Shown: positions 44,306-58,239, counted from the first letter of the stretch. The stretch: 64,000 nt of DNA from Blasia pusilla (GCA_050084515.1 CM114272.1:42656001-42720000); one strand, 5' to 3'. Made by a program: numbers and translations. The notes: generated from the letters alone by a model not told the origin.

Positions 44306-44814
44306 CTAATCAACGCCCACTCTCACGAGTACATATACATAGAAACTTACTTATAATGATCAAGAGGAGAAGGTGGACTTGAAAGAGTACCAAAAGTTGG
44401 TGGGATCACATATCTATATCACCAACTCCCAACCATATGCAGGAAGCCAACATATATGTTGGCTTATCCGCTAAAGATTGCAGCAAAGAGGGTGGCAAGT
44501 ATCTTAAGGGTACAAACACATTTGGGCTTGCCTACGATAGAGGCATCCAACAAGCTCCGATATTCTTGGGATTATCATAGATATTATTATGCTGATCAAC
44601 AACTCTCAAATCAACTTAAAATATTTCTTCTTATTTGGAAGTGCGGATGTGAGCTTCTAATCAAAGAAGCAAGCCTCAATGAGAGAGGCGGGACGGAAGC
44701 CATAATATAATCTTGGGAGATAATATTAGTTCAATTTATTTATCCACTCTCCCATTGATGAACCAAATTCGAGAAAAGATGTCATGCGGCTAAGATGCTC
44801 CCTTTAGGGAAGGA
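44306..44814 (+). pseudogene. copia-2 RT-RNase H connection and RNase H scraps
   Basis: Fragments resemble AAKRVL..LKGTNTFGLAYDRG and an FGSADV...SKKQAS RNase H piece near 44635-44680. The reading is very broken. The purine run agggaagga at 44806-44814 before TGTTGG fits a polypurine tract. Confidence 0.65.
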
Positions 44815-44934
44815 TGTTGGAATGTGTAATGTTGCCGCTTCAACGTAAAGGCTTAAGGAGGCTTCAACGTAGTCAACGTAAACGCTGTTACGAGTACTTA
44901 GTTCATATATAAAGCACTTCACATCATCAATGGC

Positions 44935-45521
44935 AGTGAATGGAATAGTTCAGTCTCAAGGGTCTCGGAACTAAACCCGTAGAACCAAGACCAGGTATAT
45001 GGTGTGTCGAATGAATGAATCGATGCAAGAGTACGCTACGGCAGAATTGCTGAAATAAACTTAAGAGACGAGCTTTCTTTGTAGCTAGGCTCCACGGCCC
45101 ATGGGCCCATGTTAAACAGAGGCGTGGAGAAACACGACTTCCGGAATCGATTACAGATTCGGTTTCATCGTAGGTGGTAAAACAAAACTCTCCTGCATTT
45201 CGTCGGTCTCTTTGGAAAGTCGGACATGGTAGTAAAATTTAGAAGCGGCGCTAGAAATTTATAGGATTCCGGATACACCCTTCGTTTTACATTTTCTAGC
45301 AGCATCTCTGAAAACTTCTTCCCTGCGCTCTCTTGACTTCCCGCCCCTGGTGATGTGCATCCAAGCTAACAGTGAGATTCTTCAGGCATGTACATGTTGA
45401 TAGCAGCCCGTAGCGTACTCTTGGATCGATTCATTCATAGTCAAGCAGACACACCATATACCTGGTCTTGGTTCTACGAGTTTAGTTCCGAGACCCTTGA
45501 GACTGAACTATTCCATTCACT
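44935..45521. repeat. Long inverted repeat, arms ~110 bp, spacer ~366 bp
   Basis: 44935-45041 and the reverse complement of 45408-45521 are almost identical across agtgaatggaatagttcagtc, gtctcggaactaaac, agaaccaagaccaggtatat and gtacgctacgg; the right arm has ~7 extra bases and few substitutions. The left arm begins just after a TATA-like atatataaag (about 44905). It lies inside the tentative 3' LTR of copia-2. A transcript would fold into a long hairpin. Confidence 0.95.
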
Positions 45522-48500
45522 CGAGCTCTGATGGGACGGTTTCTAGAGCACTGCAGTAGTCAATTGGATACGCAGTCTTGATTCAATCTTTCGATATACA
45601 GTCTTTGTCGATCTTAAGCTTTCAGTTCGCTCAATGAATTACCGTGAGGTGTGAACAACACTCCTTTTGTAGTTTAGTGAGGCATGAGCATACGGGACTA
45701 ATCTCAAAGGAAAAAACTCTGAAGAAATGGAGAGAAAAAACTCTGAAATTGACCAAAATACGGACAAGTGCGAAAAAAAAATGAAACGAAATTGAAAAAC
45801 AAAAAAAAAAAAACAAATACAAAACCAAAACAACTAACAGTCGCCTCAAATTTTAAATTCATGTTTCATCCACAAAGAGTCCATATTAAATGAATTCTAG
45901 TACGTATTTGCTCTCCACAAAAGTCGCCTTTAAAATCTCCCTTAGTTTCAACAACTAAGAATCTATATCACCCTCCTTGTACTCATCCCCAGGGAATATT
46001 ACCTTGGCGCCTTTTTATAAGATTCACTTTGGCTTCCTGTAATCCCTAAGTACTCTTACTACTAGAATTAACTTATTCGCGGTGATAGGCATACGTCCCT
46101 GTGAATCTTTTGGTTGTAACATGTAATTATGTAATCTTAGGAACAGCCGTAAGTCCACGTGAACATTTTGTTTGAACAAGGACGACATATTCTGGAACCA
46201 GGATATAAGCGAACCCACGCGTACAATCTGAATCGTTTTGACACGAGTATGTTGGACAAATAGCTTTTAATCCTCGAAGTCAATCGGAAACCTTTCCGAG
46301 AACGCCATTTTAGTGTATGGCTTTGCATGATGAGTGGCACTCAGAGTTGGAAAGTAAGGAATCTCTCATGAATTTGACAATCGTCACTGGAATGAGTTTA
46401 CACCAAATGGAGTGAGTCTGCACACAAACAGTCAACTGCCGCATCTCGTCAATCGCGAGGTAAGGAGATCGAGACCACGTACTTACGTACGTTCCGTAGA
46501 TCTAAAGAGAAGAGGAAATAAATGTCCATTCCATGAAGGAGGAGGAAAGCAGAAGAATGCATGAGGTCAAACACAGTCTGGGAATCAATTCTGGCGCTCC
46601 GAACCTTGTCCGATTGATTCCTCGATCGATGGAACTCGAATCCGTTTGCATTCAGATTCTCCCTCTGATATGGACACATATACATTTGACTTAAACGCAC
46701 TTCTCGATCGAGCTACAAACATCTCTCCTTCTAATAAATAAATAAAAATAAATAAAAAATAAAAATATCAATCAGTTCATTCGGATGCTCTGATATAATC
46801 GATGCAGTCGCGAAGCCCTATAGCGCACAGAATCATGGACTCGAATAAAAGAATCCTTGACCTTTAATTCTCGGTAGAGCGAACGACGTATGTTCGCCAC
46901 AGATATGTTGCTGTACTGATAAAAATTGAGCTAGCCGTTCATCTGACTTCATCAGGACAATCATCCTGGAATCTCTCTCTGCTCGTAAGGATAGCTAGGT
47001 TCACACCTACTTTAAAATACTTCGAGTGAGCCCCGGTCCTCACAGCTATAGTGTTCTTGTGACTGTGATGGACAGATGCAGTTTAGGGTTTCGGTGTCAG
47101 TAAATGATATTCCGAGGAATTTGTCTGCCGGTCAGTGGTGTCAGGGAAGTGTTATCGTCTTCCGGACAACAATTCTCGTGCGGACGGACGGATTGGAAGG
47201 ACGTCCGCCTGAACGTGTCGGGAGTTGATCTTCCACATATTTCGGCCGTCAGTCATGCCCGCGACTCGATCGGGCGAACGAGGGACGACCGTACGTTCTT
47301 CCCAGCGACATTCGCATACTGTGCGGCGATCGAGGATATGGAATCATGGACGGCTGCGGAATATATTCTCGCCTTGCTTCTCGATCTTCGCTCTACAGCT
47401 AAGTGAAACTAGAGCTACTGTTCCAATCCGTTCATCCTTCGTTTTTGAGTGCGAAATTCTCGATTGACCTAGGAATTAAACTGCATCGTCCTGAGCACAA
47501 CCCACCCGACTGGCCGCGCTCACACGCGTGTAATCGATCGTGAAGTTGAACTCCTTTGCAGCCGATCACTGCAGGTGGTGCAGGTAAATTTGTTTGTGCA
47601 CACATGTGTGAGGGGTTAGATATCTGGGAGAATTTCTCGGCGCGCACAGACTTCAGTCAAGTTAGCTTGCTTTCCCTCCTACGAACTCTCATCCCAAATC
47701 GGTAGTATTCGGTACATGTCACTAACAACCGCTTGTGCAGGTGCGCTGGCGCCGGCGCCGGCTGCGTCCCATGTATATGTTACAGGTGTACATCTGCATG
47801 TGTGCGTTAGTTATCTTAAATTACTGAGCTAGCTACTCGGCAGACTAGCTGAGTCACAATCGACATGTTTGTCATGGTCCTAAGTATTCTATAAATTTCA
47901 AAATTCCAAAACCAAGGATCTCACAACACAGCTCGATTAGCTTACTACAGACCTTCACACGTGTCTGCATGCATGCGAGGATTTCGAATCCGATTCGATG
48001 TCGACTATACCTGATGTGGACTCGTGGAGGGAAGCCTTTAGCGATCGCGAGCGTCCTTGCACACACCTCCGTCGCGTCGACCGAGTGATTCTTCCGTAGT
48101 TATAGATGACCGGCATGTGATGGTTATTTTGGGGCTCGATCGACTGGGCAAGTGCCCGACAGGGTTCGGGGAGTTTTCCCGTGGGACCCGGTACCCGGGA
48201 ATTTCCAATCGGTAACCGCGACCCCGGTTTGTGAACCGGTTTTCAGATATATACAAGAAACTACACAAATCCCACCGGTTTTGGGTAAAATGAATCGGAA
48301 GTTCTCAATTTTAACCCCCATCTCTCCGTGTGATAGATTGCGAGAGGCCGCCTAGTGAGTGTACACTCCACAGTGCACTGTGCATCGAAACTAGCTAAAC
48401 CCTAAAATGTGAGAATGTACGACAGGGGCGCTAATTATACCTATGATTCAATAACTATACATTGGGGTTACAGTACTGGATTTCGGTCATGAGCGCATAG

Positions 48501-51484
48501 GTGAATTCGAACTGTCTGTCAGTTAAACAGCGAAGGTGCTATCTCGACAATCTTCCATGGGACCCCATCAACATGGCGAGTGCAAGGCTGCGAGCAAGCT
48601 CCTGATGCAAGTGAGCAATCGATCGAGTAAGCCGAAGTTAGCGCGACCAATACCTCTCCAATCATTTTCACAGTGATTGACGATTCGATAAACGCCTGGC
48701 TGATGCTTGGGCTAGATCTATCGAGCAAATAACTCAACAGATAGTTATCGGTCTACAGAAACGAATAGGAAGTTGGGAACTCGGGAGTCGGGAACTATGT
48801 TTAGTCAGTGCAATCGTCGACTTCCAGTTACACTTAATGGTGAACGTGTGTTGAGCTTCGTTAATTAATTTGGGATCTTAATAGATTTGAGAGATCGAAA
48901 AAAGCGCAGCATCCACGACCCTACATATTCATGTACGTCAGTAGATTTCGGAATTTGGAGTTTCTCGCACGAGTCGCCAATTCACAATTTCACATTCTCT
49001 GGCAATATGCATCGTCCTGCGGGGATATGTGGGTCCGCGGTAGCTGCTGCTTTGACTCCGAAGCTCGTACGTGAATATTGGAGATTCTCTTAGCGGTACC
49101 ACGTCTACTTTGACCGTGCTCGATGTTTCGTCTCATGAACTAGCTTTTATATTGATATGTACAGTTAAGTGGTGACGATCCTGGCCTTACGTTTGATGAG
49201 TGCTGGATCTTCGCCTTCCATTTCACAGATGAGGCTGGGAGGTGACTCAGGTCAATGCGAGGCCAACGATAACCCTCGGCAACCGCCGGTACTACTTTTT
49301 CTGCATGGATCGTATGGTATGGTTATGACACTGTCCATGCCTTGTTGCTAATGCTGAGTACTTAAATAGGTGAAGTGAACTACCCGACGGTAAACAGGAC
49401 CAGAACTACCATAATTACTAGTCGTAGACTTTGTTCCCCTTTGCCTGGCCTTACTTTAATCACCATAGATCCATAAAACTTAATTTCGGGCAGCCCATTC
49501 TGCACTCGTGACTCCATTAATTGTCACGGGCAGGTAGTAAATCGTAGATCCAGAGTTCAAATTCGAGAAAAAGACTTCACACCGGTACCGCACCTTCAAA
49601 GACGTAAAATTTCCAAGTCCGGCCCGTAGGACCGGACTCACCCGGGCCTAAGATACATGTCATTAAAGACAGGCCGGAAACGCTACGATCGAAGAGTTCT
49701 TGTAATCCGAAATAAGCTTCATACAAGACAGTAGGATAGTTGACACGGCAGGAGGTGGCGCGGTTAGCTAGGAAACATCTCGTTATGCATCTCATCAAAA
49801 CATGTACCACATAAGGATACGTGATGTAGACGGACATGAGCTTGGTAGCTCCATAGCAACTAATTATGTGGAATCAATTTTTATTAAGACAGTTAAAAAG
49901 AGAATGAGAGAAAAACTAAAGAGAAAATAAAAACATATAAAAAATACCGATTGGTAAAGATGTGAATGACCTCTATCACTTCGGTAGTGTGTATCAATGG
50001 GATGCCACGGGGAGGAGGGAAAGATTACGATAAAGAATTATAATCGTATTGTTCCCAATACTTCTACCGCAAAAGAATCCAAATTGATGGAATTATTATT
50101 TTAGATACACATGGATACATCCGTGACCAATCGTGAGATGATAGGTCACAGCATGAAAAAGGCTGCATCATAATGGGTTGCACAAAAGAGGAATTGAAGG
50201 TTTTTTCCTATGTCTACCCAATACTTTTGGAAGGTCTACCGTGGGTTGCATGCAAAAACTATGGAAGGCTTGAAAGCCTAGGGAAAGTTAAATACAACCT
50301 AAAGTTGGATAGCAACCGACTAATTCTGGTTAAACATAACACTCTATGATACCAAGAATCCAGCCATTATAGATCATGATGTAGCCGTTTTTTCTCTCCA
50401 TAATGTATGTGAAGAAGTAAAAACCAAAACATCTTCAAGCTTGAAGCATCTTGGAAGTCAAGAATTATCTTAAGAAATCTTTCTTGGAAAGAAGAAGAGG
50501 GACTTCCCTAAGCATCCATGATCCACTAGAATTTTGTTGAAAATGACCGACATCCATGTGATATAAAGGTTCATTGCTAAGTGTGTAGAGAAGGAAGTTT
50601 TGTTAAATTTTTTTTTATATATTGGGGAGCAAAAGGTTTGGTTAGCATTTGACCCCATCTAGGATGATTATGTTTGAAGGGTGACTTGGAGGTCTATGGA
50701 AGAAAAACGTTGAGCCAAACTCTTATGAGTGTGTTTAGGTGCATATCAATAATAAGATCTTGACTTGCTAAAAACAAGTTTCCATGAAAAAATTTGAAAA
50801 ATTAGGTGAAAAACAATGTAAGCAAAATTTCTAGGTGCTATGAGTACCTTAACACTCTAAAAAAATTCTTACATATCTCCCATTGGAGTTATTCACCATG
50901 AAATATCCCTAATGAAATCTTTCTTAAAATTTTTTTCTCACATACTAAGAATATTCAAAATTTATCAATTTTTGAAAATTTGAAGAGAGGCTAATGAATG
51001 GACGCAGGCTCTCCACTCTCCCTAAGATAGTATGAATAAAAGCCCCCTAATGACCAATAGTAAACTCATAACTTGTACTATCCCAAAGTCTTGATCCCTA
51101 GTATATGTAAAGATTATTATTCATATTTGTGTAAGAGAGCTTAAGGTTTAGAAAAAAAAGTAGAACAAAATTTTGGGTATAAGTGGTTTTTTATGGTCAA
51201 TGTAATTTTTTCTCATAAATTAAAAAAATTCAAGATTATTTGGCATAATAATAGAGATTCCATTATTTTTATGGAATTTTTGAAAGAAATTATAAAATAT
51301 TTAGGATTTGGTTTCCATATAGGTAAACAAAATTGGCATCATATCAATCAATGATAGGATTTCCAACTGAAAATATTTGATCTCCAAGAAAGAATGTTGG
51401 AATTTTATACTCTCCTCTTGTTAGTTGCAAGCTTGCACGGAACATGTCCATGAATGTCCATGATATGTCCATGAACATGCCCGA
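45522..51484. other. No recognised gene over ~6 kb
   Basis: Only short overlapping frames. An A-rich run lies at 45770-45830 and an AT run at 46733-46770. Around 46.8-49.8 kb the sequence is CpG-rich with no domain; 49.85-51.4 kb turns AT-rich. A GC-rich self-complementary ggcgccggcgccgg lies at about 47749. Confidence 0.45.
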
Positions 51485-51670
51485 CCCCCACGCGAGTTCG
51501 CATCCAAGCCCACCGCATAGATCCTGGTTGATGGAGCTTGGACTCGTTGCGTGGCCCGCAAGGGCCTACAACTTGGCCCGTAGGGGCGGATTTGGCCCCC
51601 GTTGGGTAGGCTTTGCCCCCCTTAGGGAGGCTCGCGCAGAGCTTGCCGAAAGCCCGCGGACATGGGGTTC
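51485..51670. other. Third GC-rich GGCCCGC island
   Basis: Contains gtggcccgcaagggcc, ttggcccgtaggggcgg and agcccgcgg, preceded by repeated catgtccatga phrases (51430-51478). Similar in style to 10741-11040 and 11570-11760. Confidence 0.5.
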
Positions 51671-53103
51671 CAAGAGATGAGACCCGCACTTTTAGTCCAT
51701 GATGGAAGGCAATGCAAAGATGAGAGGAGAAATGAAGGAGGAAGGAGTGGAGGGAGGAAGAAATGAGAGAATATGAAACACGAAGGCCAAGTAAAAGAAC
51801 GAGAAAGAAAAGATGAGGCCATACAAATAAGTCCTTCTATAAAACATAAATATACGGATACAATGGACATCCCATGGGGCCAACATGTGCAAGTTCTATC
51901 ATCTAGGCTTTGGGTGGGATCGGTGTGCCGCAGACACCCGGGCTGATTGTTTATGGCCCAAACTTCAATACGAACGTATAAAACTCGTCTCAAATGTCAA
52001 AAAGTTCAAGAGTTTGTAATCGTTGGCTTTGAAAGAAGAAAATTTGTTAGAAACTGGGACCACGTATCGGAATGAACATGACACTTGTAGGCTTCTTTGA
52101 AAAAACCTTTTTATCTATATTACTTTCTGCTTTTCAAGGAGTATCCGCTATCGAGTAGGGGGTACTTAGTTTCACCGTTATGGGTCACTTCCTACATTTC
52201 CTTGGATCGAAAACGGTGTGCTTATTAGCTTAGCTATTCGCGTGTGATGCGTTAGTAGTTTCGAATAAGTCCAAGTTTGACTCGCTTTGACAGGAATTTA
52301 ACTATATCATATTTCTTTCCTTGACCTTTGCAATTGAGTCGCCGTGTACAGTTTAATCTAGTCAAAGGACCATAGGTGTGCTTGCACGACCAGTACTGGG
52401 TCTCACTGGCCTGTTGCAGCCCGTGGTCGGATGGGATGGTATAAGTAAGTCTGCATTGTGAGTGTCAGCAGCATCGCAGTCGGCTTTCGATTGAATTCCT
52501 AGCTGGTGCTCAGACTGCTTCTGAGTCGGTCGATCTAGCTCGTTAACTCGTTCTGTTTTCCGGAAATGAGGGGACTCCTGTATTCATGATCGAGCAGCTA
52601 TATATCAGAGTAGCTTGCCAGGTCCGAGGAGCAGAGTTTGCTCTGAACCGACTGAGGTGATCTGTGATAGGCAGTCAAGGTAGCAAAGAGTTATAGTCGA
52701 TCCTGAGCGAGGACTTCTTCGATCTAGAGTAGAATCGATGGACCTTGAGCTGTCCGTCAGAGATCTTCTCAATTCAACGCTTGATGAAGTTATGAATCCA
52801 TCCATCGATCAAGATTGAGATTTGGAATTCTCGGAGTAGGAGTGAAGGTATTAGTAATATTTGTCTTGAGAAGTTAGTCACCCACACCAAATGATAAGAA
52901 GTACGCTGCTGTTGTTGCTTTCGATCAAATGACCGGACTCGACATTGATGTATTGTGGTTAACCCAAGACAATCGATACTGAGACGCCTTGCCAGAACTC
53001 TCAGGATTCTTCGAACCCGATCACAGGTTCTGCAGTCTGCGACTGCCGCAGTTGTTCCGATTCAGATGCTCCTATCTCGCTGCTTGGTTATTTCACTGTC
53101 TCC
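51671..53103. other. No recognised feature
   Basis: No domain recognised on either strand. It leads into the second copy of the dyad repeat family. Confidence 0.45.
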
Positions 53104-53335
53104 CCCTTTTGCTGCCAATTCAGAGAAGTTCTCTCTTTAATTATCTCCGAGCGGAGTGAGAATGGTCACTTCTGCTTTACTCATGTACACACATTGGGAA
53201 TTCAACTTTTGATCGTCTCCATCGATGGAGGGCCCAGTGTACATGACTGATAATGAGGAATGGAACGTTGCTGCTTTGGCAGCCAAAAGGAGGATGTGTT
53301 GAAACAACCAGAGAGCTAGTTAGGAGAGTCTCTTG
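53104..53335 (+). repeat. Dispersed TTGGCAGCCAAAAGGAGG repeat, copy 2
   Basis: Left half cccttttgctgccaattcagag at 53104-53125, right half gctttggcagccaaaaggagg at 53273-53293, tail cagagagctagttaggagagtct ending near 53333. Same order as copy 1. Confidence 0.85.
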
Positions 53336-53680
53336 GTTATAATGTTCAGTTTGAATCCTGCCAACGTTCTTACTTTACTTCTTGCTGATCAGATTTTACT
53401 TCAAGAAACCAGATTCTTCGAATGGAATTCTTATTCCGATCCTGATCAAAATTTTCACACCTTTTTTTTCATATTTCTCTGTGCAGGATGGACTTTATCC
53501 TTTTCAGGGCATGAAGAACTTTAGCTTCGTTCAACTCCCGTCTTCATCAATGCTACTTATCGATTTAGAGGGATCCAATTCCATCCTGAGATTTGCCATT
53601 TCTTCGTGGATATTGAAAAGTTCTTTGATGGAAATTAGCCTTTTTCTGTTGCAGTGCTCAGGACCGAGCTAGATTAGTCA

Positions 53681-54070
53681 ACAATCATCCAGATCTCTTT
53701 TGTTATTTTGTGCATATGACATTTTATTCGATGAAGATTAGCTCGCGACATTCCAGTCTTCTTCGTCTTGGTCATGTTCAACTACAATCATCCAGATCTC
53801 TTATGTTACTTTGTGCATATTACATTTTATTCGATGAAGCTAAGCTCCCGAGATTCCGGTCTTCTTCGTCTTGATCATGATGAACTACAATGTTCAATAT
53901 CACTCTAGATTGATCCACTGTCATTTAGAGCTCTTTCGTTGTTTTGTGCAGATTTCATTTTATTTGGTGGAAATGATTTCGGAAAATTCTAAACCTAATC
54001 GTCTTGATCAACTACAACGCTCAACATCGATCTTGACTGATCAGCTATCATCCAGAGATTATGCGTTAAA
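53681..54070. repeat. Degenerate ~103-130 bp tandem repeat
   Basis: acaatcatccagatctctt at 53681 recurs at 53784, and weaker versions occur near 53917 and 54047. ttttgtgcatatgacattttattcgatgaag and cttcttcgtcttg are also repeated. Confidence 0.8.
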
Positions 54071-55814
54071 TTTTGAAGATTAGGTGCAATTGATGGACAT
54101 CCATCTCGATTTAGACACATAAGTAGTAGGTGTGATTTGTCTCCGGCATGCACGTTTCCGGGATCGACTTTTTCCTCTGCTGTTTTCCTGGTCAGCTCTC
54201 ACATTTTCCTCTCCTATTTTCTGTATCACCACTTACTGAGAGAATATTATCTTATTCTTTTGACTTATGTTTGTTTCTCCGCTGCGATCCACTGCGAGCT
54301 CAGATTTTCTGGCGTCCAGATCATCAATCGCGTGATGAGATATATCCTACGAAGCGGGTCGTCTGAAATCAGGGATCAAAAGGCACATGATTTTAATAGT
54401 CTTCACGTTTTTTGCAAGATTTCTGTGTGAGAGAAGATTCACCGGTGTCCGTTATGATTTTATTCGAGTTTCACCATGTAATTGAACGCGTATAGTCACC
54501 ATCGCCAGCTCCGCGATTGCAATCCCGGGCACAAACTCAAAATATGGAAGAATCTGAGAACCCATAAAAATATGAAAGTGTTATTGATATGGTTCTTCGT
54601 TTCTTATTTTCATTTCTCTTTGCTCAAACTATGGTAATCTGAATTCATGGAAAGAGATCTGGGCATAGTGTGACTTTTTCTCGGATCGGCAACCGATCTG
54701 ATATGACGTCAACGTGTTAGATCGGTCGCATTAGGTCTAGTTGGCTGCCAATCTGAGAGAATTTTCTAACTGTCTGGTGACTTTCTCTGGTAACTTCAAA
54801 TTTCTGGATATAGCTTGGATGCAGGTAGCGACTATTGCAAGCTCGAAGCAGAAATATTCGAGTCCAGAATTTTATTACAGAGTGTTCGATCTTTCAAGTA
54901 CGCTAGAGGTTCTTCGTGGGAAGATTTACAAATTTTGAACCGAGCGTCAACGATCCTAGAGAAGGGATGGGATTTGGTGCTGAAAGATGCTCAACTTGGA
55001 AGTGATCCATTACCGGTTACAGTATCGGTTCAACGCTCACCCTGCTGGCCTCGATCATTGTGAAAGGGGAATAGGCGAGGATTGCTCCATCTCAATTGGC
55101 GTCCAGCTACAATGGAGAGAATCGTTTGAAAATAGAAGAACCCAGAGCAAGCTAGTCAGCGAGGATGGAGAATATGTATGGAGACGAGTTCTTGCATCAA
55201 CTCCAGGATATGAACGAAGCGCGATGAGACTTGTGCAGGAGATCTTCAGATAATCACTTTGAACATACCACGAATCTACTAGGAATTACTCAGTCGTACA
55301 TCTCCCTCGGGAAACTCGAGCACCCATTCGAATAAAACGGGCTCATACCTCGTTTTATTCCCTTACAGGTGGTATGTTGAACTTGAGCCTTAAAGTTTTC
55401 GGGGAAAGTTCATTTTATTCTAGATTTATTTAATTCCCTTATTTGCTGATGTGGGCGTAAGTTGTTTGGATTATGACGCGATGGCGATTGCAACTTGTAC
55501 CGAAAAAAAACCTTCGGCCTTTATCACCGAGTTTTTCTGAATAAATTATATAGCGGATGTTGTCTATTTAATGAGTAATGGAGGAGGAAGGAAGAGGAGG
55601 AACGTTTCGAACAAGAAGACACGAATGTAGGTATGAACAACTCGATTTTGATCCATCGACCAGAGTTCTAAATCACCACTGTCGGAGAACCGTGCACAGC
55701 CGTCTGCTGAGCTGTGAACGATATCCACATACCAGACGACAAACTGACTTCCGGTGGGGTGCTGCATTGTCGCCACTGACGACCTTATCTCGCTCCTTGG
55801 TCATATGAATGTTT
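54071..55814. other. No recognised feature
   Basis: Short frames near 54.7-55.25 kb show no domain. Confidence 0.45.
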
Positions 55815-55960
55815 CCTCTTTTTGGTGCCAATACAAAAGGAGTTCCATCTCCGTTGAGAACTGCCACGAATAGTGCAATAATGCAAAGTTTTCTTGGACT
55901 CCCGATTGCTTTGGCAGCCAAAAGGAGGAAATATTGAAATAACCACAGAACAAGGTAAGA
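55815..55960 (+). repeat. Dispersed TTGGCAGCCAAAAGGAGG repeat, copy 3
   Basis: Left half cctctttttggtgccaa at 55815-55831 and right half gctttggcagccaaaaggagg at 55908-55928. The tail is less conserved (ccacagaacaaggtaag). Confidence 0.85.
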
Positions 55961-58239
55961 TCGTCATATCATATCGAGGTATACTTTGACCGGCATCATT
56001 GAAGTATTGGGAATGTTGCCCCTATGGGATGGCAATGGGAGTGCCTACGCCTCCGTAAAATTAAGCCTGAAAAAAATTTCGTAGAAGGTAAGACCATCTT
56101 GCACTTTTATTTTATTATCGTCCGAGAATTGGGATGGAGATGTCCTCTTTTTCAATATCCACAACTCCATATTTCAGTTATCTCATGTATGCACGGAGCG
56201 AAATCTCCATGTGCCAAAAACTTTGAGAATAGTAGTGCTTATAAATAATAAATCAGGTTTTCATGCATCCAATTCAAAAGACCATTCAATTCGTCACCTA
56301 CCAGGTGAAGATGGCTTTTGTTTTTCCTCTAGGAAGCACAAGGATATTTATATGATTCTCCCACATCATATAAATATCTTTCTCAGACTTAAAATTTCTA
56401 AAACAGTTCTTCCCCCTCTGCGACTTTATTCTTTCCCACATGTTTCTACCCACACCTTTATGATTGGGCGTGATTATACATGTCATATGTGCGTATGTAT
56501 GATGAGGTGTTAATATTTGAATTCGAAATTCCGTCGTGTGCATGCTCACGTAGGGACATGCAAGAAAGCCGCCAAAGAAGAAAGCCAATGAGAATTTAAA
56601 TCCAAGTATTCCTCACATCTAACGCTTACACGTGTTACTCACTCGACCGTCTTTCTCGCTTGAAGTTTTATATGTTCTTAAGCTCTTCCGCCCCCTTGTG
56701 TTCCTCTAGTAATTTTTATGCACTATGCATTTTCGGTATATCCGTATAACCATATGCCTTAAAACTGTTATTTAAGTAAAAATTAATCTCTCTTTATACA
56801 TTGGATTGAATCACTGATTACATTTCCAACCGGGATTGGACGTTAGATGATGCTCCCTTTGAAGAATTTGAGCCAAAAAGAAAGTCATGAAAATTTGGGA
56901 AAATTAGAACTACATAGAAAAACAGAAAGACAAATATCTCTTAATCGTTTTTTTAAATAATGATAATTGAAATTCTATTTTCATGTTATTGTGGTGAATA
57001 TAATAAATTCACTTCACAAACCCACATGGGAAGCGGATATTCATGTTTGGTCTATGTCATTAACAAGTACATGAATTCTCAAGACTAAAACCAAGTGAAT
57101 ATTCAATCTCTTTACTTAATAACTCAACAAGGCTGGACTGCAACAAGACAAGACACCTCCCACTCCCAATCCTTGTCACATCGGACAGTTGGATTATTTC
57201 TAATAGGTCCTTCACTTAGGCTAAGGTATTCCTAATGCAATAATTACAAGGTTTTGGTAGGGCTGCATATTGCCATGGTGTGGGAAGTTCTTGACACCCT
57301 CTTGACAAAAGCATTTCTCCTTGATGTAGGTGTAACAAGATGAACCTATAATAAGCATGTATGTAGCTTATAACAACTATGTTTGTAGTTTATATTCAAA
57401 CCTTTATGAAAAATTTACAACTAGAAGAATTTGTGTCTATCGCATGTGTATTAAATAACCATTGAGTGCATGAGGTTACACTTTAAGAAAATTCCCTTTC
57501 TTTTAGGACAATACAGAGAATATTTTTGAGAATTTATTGAAGACATTTTTTTTCAAACATATAAAAGTTTAGGATGGGTTGAGAAAGAAATTTCCTTGTT
57601 ATCCGCATCATAGTGGAAAGTAGGATTTTTGCACTTTTGGGTTTCCAATAACTTTTCCCCTATTTATGCGAACATTTTTTCTCTTCTTGACACGCTTTAT
57701 TCAATATCCTTATATGCTTAACACCGGGTGACTAATCCAATAGTATGTATGGAAGTATGGAGTGTACTAGTACACTCCACGTTGCATCCATGGAGGGAAG
57801 TCTCACATTGTAGGTATGTCCGTCCTAGTGGAGCAATAGAATTCAAGTTTCCCATGAATGGGTTGGTCTACCAATAGAAACAAGGTAGATCAAAGTGGGA
57901 TCATGCTATGATTTTTTATTTGATGGGTATGTTTTCAAATCATACCTACTACTATTACTACCCCTTCACCTCATGCAAACCTCCAAGTAAAAAATATTTG
58001 AACTCTCTCCGATTGGACCATTATGAAAGGTGTGAAAGACCCACTTTTGAGAGATTTTTACCTAGTGCAATTTTTTGCTTCCTATATATACTTCTCTAGA
58101 CTATTGTGGGAAAGAATAATCTGTATTTAAGTATATTCTTTTAAAGATCCCAACAAATTGAGGTGTTAAGATTTGTATCTTTTTCTTCATTTTACATGTC
58201 ATACCGCACAAAGAGGACATTCATAAGCCCAAACTTAAC
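55961..58239. other. AT-rich region with a hairpin and a palindrome
   Basis: A hairpin with perfect 14 bp arms (gatatttatatgat) lies at 56343-56378 and a perfect 20 bp palindrome (ggagtgtactagtacactcc) at 57759-57778. No gene recognised. Confidence 0.6.

Larger units (their letters stand above)
41079..45110 (+). mobile_element. copia-2: decayed Ty1/copia retrotransposon
   Basis: Gag, protease, integrase, RT and RNase H remnants occur in copia order at 41.5-44.77 kb. TGTTGGAATGTGT occurs at 41079 and again at 44815 right after a purine run (agggaagga), as expected for the starts of 5' and 3' LTRs. A second shared phrase gctgaaataaactt lies at about 41169 and 45049. Otherwise the proposed LTRs align poorly, so boundaries are tentative. 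Confidence 0.75.

Noticed and set aside
45631-45849. Phe/Leu-rich minus-strand frame as a membrane protein
   Set aside because: It is the complement of an A-rich run, with no supporting features.
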